Position numbers and translations under genes: made by a program. From Bacteriovoracaceae bacterium UBA2428 (GTDB taxonomy: Bacteria; Bdellovibrionota; UBA2428), in contig DDRA01000179.1 of assembly GCA_002343545.1 (NCBI GenBank), positions 1-9,798 of the forward strand: 9,798 bases of DNA. Direction: 5' to 3'. This document shows positions 8,292-9,798 of the stretch, in pieces. How positions within the stretch are numbered: the stretch's first letter is position 1; every line of letters starts with the position of its first letter. The notes under the pieces were generated by a model. It was not told the DNA's origin, did not search any database, and was given only the letters and a program-made list of their open reading frames with translations.

Positions 8292-9113
8292 ATGTCTCTA
8301 AGCGAAATCCAAGTTTGGAGCTTCGGGGCCCTCGTGGCCGCGGCCGTCGTCTTCATCGTCCTCGAGCGAGTCCGCCCCTACAACAAAGGCTTTCCCCTTT
8401 TCCGGGAAGGCCTTTTTGACGATTTCGTTCTCTACAACGCCGTCCAGAGCGTCGTCCTGGGCGTGCTCATCTCGAGCTTCATCGTTTGGATCGACTCGCG
8501 TACGGGCTTCTCGCGCGCGCAGGTCGTGTCGAACTGGCCGATCTGGGGCCAGGTGATCTTCTTCGTGCTGTTGCACGACGCTTACATTTACTTCTTCCAC
8601 CGCCTCCAACACCGCAGCCCCGTGCTGTGGCGCTTGCACGAGGCGCACCACTCGCCCACGCAAATCGACTGGATCGCGGGCCAGCGCTCGCATCCCCTCG
8701 AGATCCTCATCAACCAGACGATCGAGTTCGCGCCCGTGATCTTTTTGGGCGCCTCGCCCGAAGTCGCCGTCATCAAGGGCGCCATCTCGGGCATCTGGGG
8801 CATGTACATCCACACGAACATCGACGTGCGTTCGGGCTGGTTGCAGTACATCTTCAACGGCCCCGAGATGCACCGTTGGCACCACGCGCTCGACGCCGCG
8901 GCCGAGGGCAAGAACTTCGCGACGAAGTTCGCGTTCTGGGACTGGATCTTCGGCACGGCCTACCGCCCGGCCCACAAGGCTTCGCAGTTCGGCCTGGGTG
9001 ACTGGAGCAAGGACTACCCGGCGCACGGCTACGTCAAACAAGTCGTCGCCGCGTTCCGCCCCTTCGACAAGCCTTCGGATCCCGAACCCGCCAAGGCGGA
9101 GGCGCACGCATGA
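8292..9113 (+). CDS. Fatty acid hydroxylase/sterol desaturase superfamily membrane protein
   Basis: 273 residues; AAGGA (8281-8285) lies six bases before the ATG. Hydrophobic segments fall near residues 8-25, 46-66, 84-102 and 143-170, as expected for an integral membrane di-iron enzyme. The histidine clusters are intact: HRLQH (103-107), HEAHH (116-120) and HRWHH (194-198), with extra His at 95, 134 and 174. Members use O2 and a di-iron centre to hydroxylate or desaturate lipid chains, sterols or carotenoids. The substrate is not readable, but a lipid modification (for example of lipid A acyl chains or other envelope lipids) would fit the neighbouring surface-sugar genes. The hairpin at 8247-8277 separates it from the sugar operon. 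The tail after about 250 is Pro/Ala/Lys-rich. It overlaps the SMR gene by four bases. Confidence 0.88.
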   Translation: MSLSEIQVWSFGALVAAAVVFIVLERVRPYNKGFPLFREGLFDDFVLYNAVQSVVLGVLISSFIVWIDSRTGFSRAQVVSNWPIWGQVIFFVLLHDAYIYFFHRLQHRSPVLWRLHEAHHSPTQIDWIAGQRSHPLEILINQTIEFAPVIFLGASPEVAVIKGAISGIWGMYIHTNIDVRSGWLQYIFNGPEMHRWHHALDAAAEGKNFATKFAFWDWIFGTAYRPAHKASQFGLGDWSKDYPAHGYVKQVVAAFRPFDKPSDPEPAKAEAHA

Positions 9114-9523
9114 CCGCCTGGCTCTTCGTGCTCGTCGCGGGCGTCCTCGAAATCGGTTGGGCCATCAGCCTCAAGATGACCGAAGGCTTTACGCGCTACA
9201 CGCCCATGATCGGCTACGCCGCGTGCGGCCTGGGCGCGGCCTTCTGCCTGTCGCGCGGCATGAAGCTCGGCATCCCCATGGCCGTCGCCTACGCCGCCTG
9301 GCAAGGCGTCGCGCTCGTCGGCACGACGGTTTACGATACGACGGTCGCGCGCGAGAGCTTTAGCCTGCTGCGCGTGGGCGGCATCGTCCTGATCCTCTCG
9401 GGGATCGCCGCGCTCAAGATGTCGATGCCCGATCGCGACGCGACGAACCCCGGCACGGAAGCCATCAAGCAGACGATGCCGGCTCCGACGAGCGTCCCGA
9501 CCGAAAAGCCGCAATCACCCTGA
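9110..9523 (+). CDS. sugE: SMR-family transporter, SugE/Gdx (guanidinium exporter) type, with C-terminal extension
   Basis: 137 residues starting in the ATGA overlap, with GGAGG (9098-9102) seven bases upstream. Four hydrophobic helices fill residues 2-105. LEIGWAISLKMTEGFTR (13-29) is close to the SugE/Gdx signature: Glu14 is the essential proton/substrate carboxylate and Trp17 the expected binding-site Trp. AYAAW (60-64) adds the conserved Tyr and Trp. SMR proteins are antiparallel dimers that swap protons for small cations; the Gdx branch exports guanidinium, whereas EmrE-type members export quaternary ammonium drugs. No guanidine riboswitch fits here, since the gene begins inside its neighbour. 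Residues about 106-137 form a polar, Pro/Thr-rich tail beyond the usual 105-110 residues. The link to the hydroxylase is known only from co-transcription. Confidence 0.88.
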   Translation: MTAWLFVLVAGVLEIGWAISLKMTEGFTRYTPMIGYAACGLGAAFCLSRGMKLGIPMAVAYAAWQGVALVGTTVYDTTVARESFSLLRVGGIVLILSGIAALKMSMPDRDATNPGTEAIKQTMPAPTSVPTEKPQSP

Positions 9524-9628
9524 TCGCGGGCGGGACGCCAACGCCGAATCCAAATTCTTCGGACAAAGTTGTCAGGGGGAGTTGACGGATTCGCCTCGGG
9601 CGGGATAAGAGTTCTTCATCTTAAGGCC
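9524..9628 (+). promoter_or_regulatory. Intergenic region with probable tRNA promoter
   Basis: TTGACG at 9582-9587 is a good -35. The -10 is either GATAAG (9604-9609, 16-base spacing) or TAAGAG (9606-9611, 18-base spacing). Transcription would start about ten bases before the tRNA. Upstream are two small inverted repeats: CCGAA/TTCGG (9544-9548 with 9558-9562, a possible weak terminator for the SMR gene) and GACAA-AG-TTGTC (9562-9573), which sits nine bases before the -35. Confidence 0.4.
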
Positions 9629-9704
9629 GGGCGTGTAGCTCATCTGGGAGAGCACCTGATTTGCATTCAGGGGGTAGCAGGTTCGATTCCTGTCACGTCC
9701 ACCA
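9629..9704 (+). tRNA. tRNA-Ala, anticodon UGC, with encoded CCA
   Basis: A full cloverleaf folds by hand. The acceptor stem GGGCGTG/CACGTCC includes the G3-U70 wobble that is the main alanine identity element. The D arm closes with GCTC/GAGC. The anticodon stem CCTGA/TCAGG surrounds loop TTTGCAT, giving anticodon TGC. The T arm GCAGG/CCTGT has loop TTCGATT. The discriminator base is A and CCA is genomically encoded at 9702-9704. No rRNA is seen beside it in this window. Confidence 0.96.
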
Positions 9705-9719
9705 AATTCCCGACCATCG

Positions 9720-9735
9720 GATTCTCCGATTCTCC
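9720..9735 (+). repeat. Tandem duplication of GATTCTCC
   Basis: GATTCTCC occurs twice back to back (9720-9727 and 9728-9735). The second unit forms the start of the first 24-bp repeat downstream of the tRNA. Possibly a trace of slippage or repeat growth. Confidence 0.6.
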
Positions 9736-9750
9736 CCGCCTGGTGGTGGG
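9727..9750 (+). repeat. 24-bp direct repeat, copy 1, with hairpin
   Basis: These 24 bases (beginning CGATTCTCCCC and ending GGTGGTGGG) recur exactly at 9775-9798. Inside, CCCGCC (9735-9740) can pair with GGTGGG (9745-9750) through one G-U pair around loop TGGT. TTCCTCCT follows, so in RNA this copy may serve as a weak terminator for the tRNA, whose end is 23 bases upstream of the repeat. Confidence 0.75.
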
Positions 9751-9774
9751 TTCCTCCTAAAAAATTAAGAAGAA

Positions 9775-9798
9775 CGATTCTCCCCGCCTGGTGGTGGG
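9775..9798 (+). repeat. 24-bp direct repeat, copy 2, at window edge
   Basis: Identical to 9727-9750, giving a 48-bp period with an AT-rich 24-base interval (9751-9774). The window ends on its last matching base, so the true repeat may be longer and more copies may follow. The hairpin CCCGCC (9783-9788)/GGTGGG (9793-9798) is preserved. Confidence 0.75.

Noticed and set aside
9524..9628. Guanidine riboswitch for the SMR gene
   Set aside because: This region lies downstream of the SMR gene, whose start is inside the preceding gene. The small inverted repeats here do not form a recognisable riboswitch.
9727..9798. CRISPR array
   Set aside because: Only two repeats and one 24-base AT-rich interval are visible, with no cas gene. 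The repeat's internal hairpin and its position fit a tRNA terminator or tandem repeat at least as well.

Overview
This is a GC-rich bacterial window with tightly packed genes. Its core is one forward-strand block (about 866-8243) of eight genes that reads as a pathway for making and activating a sialic-acid-like sugar (a nonulosonate or other 2-keto-3-deoxy sugar acid) for a surface polysaccharide or glycoprotein. Such a locus suits a Gram-negative-type envelope, but nothing here fixes the phylum. Good Shine-Dalgarno sequences (GGAGG, AAGGA) are common. Several genes overlap by four bases, as in translationally coupled operons.

Layout. Positions 1-670 (minus strand): the 5' part of a gene for a membrane-anchored dual-specificity/tyrosine-type phosphatase, cut by the window edge. 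Positions 671-865: a divergent intergenic region with two hairpins and a possible short leader ORF. Positions 866-8243 (plus): GT-B-fold transferase or epimerase, SpsF-type cytidylyltransferase, split transketolase (N- and C-terminal subunits), class III PLP aminotransferase, short-chain dehydrogenase/reductase, KdsC-type HAD phosphatase, and a NeuB-type synthase without the usual C-terminal SAF domain. A hairpin at 8247-8277 closes this block. Positions 8292-9523: a fatty acid hydroxylase/sterol desaturase superfamily membrane protein overlapping a SugE/Gdx-type SMR transporter. Positions 9629-9704: tRNA-Ala(UGC) with encoded CCA and a plausible promoter. Positions 9727-9798: two identical 24-bp repeats at a 48-bp period, the second ending at the window edge.

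How the block may work (inference): the transketolase pair builds or rearranges a sugar-phosphate skeleton. The SDR and aminotransferase oxidise and aminate it. NeuB condenses the resulting aldose with phosphoenolpyruvate, the HAD enzyme removes a phosphate, SpsF makes the CMP-sugar, and the GT-B protein transfers it or supplies a precursor. The usual legionaminate/pseudaminate enzymes (dehydratase, N-acetyltransferase, clear NeuC) are not seen here. The split transketolase together with a HemL-like aminotransferase is therefore the most unusual part and the best candidate for an undescribed sugar pathway.
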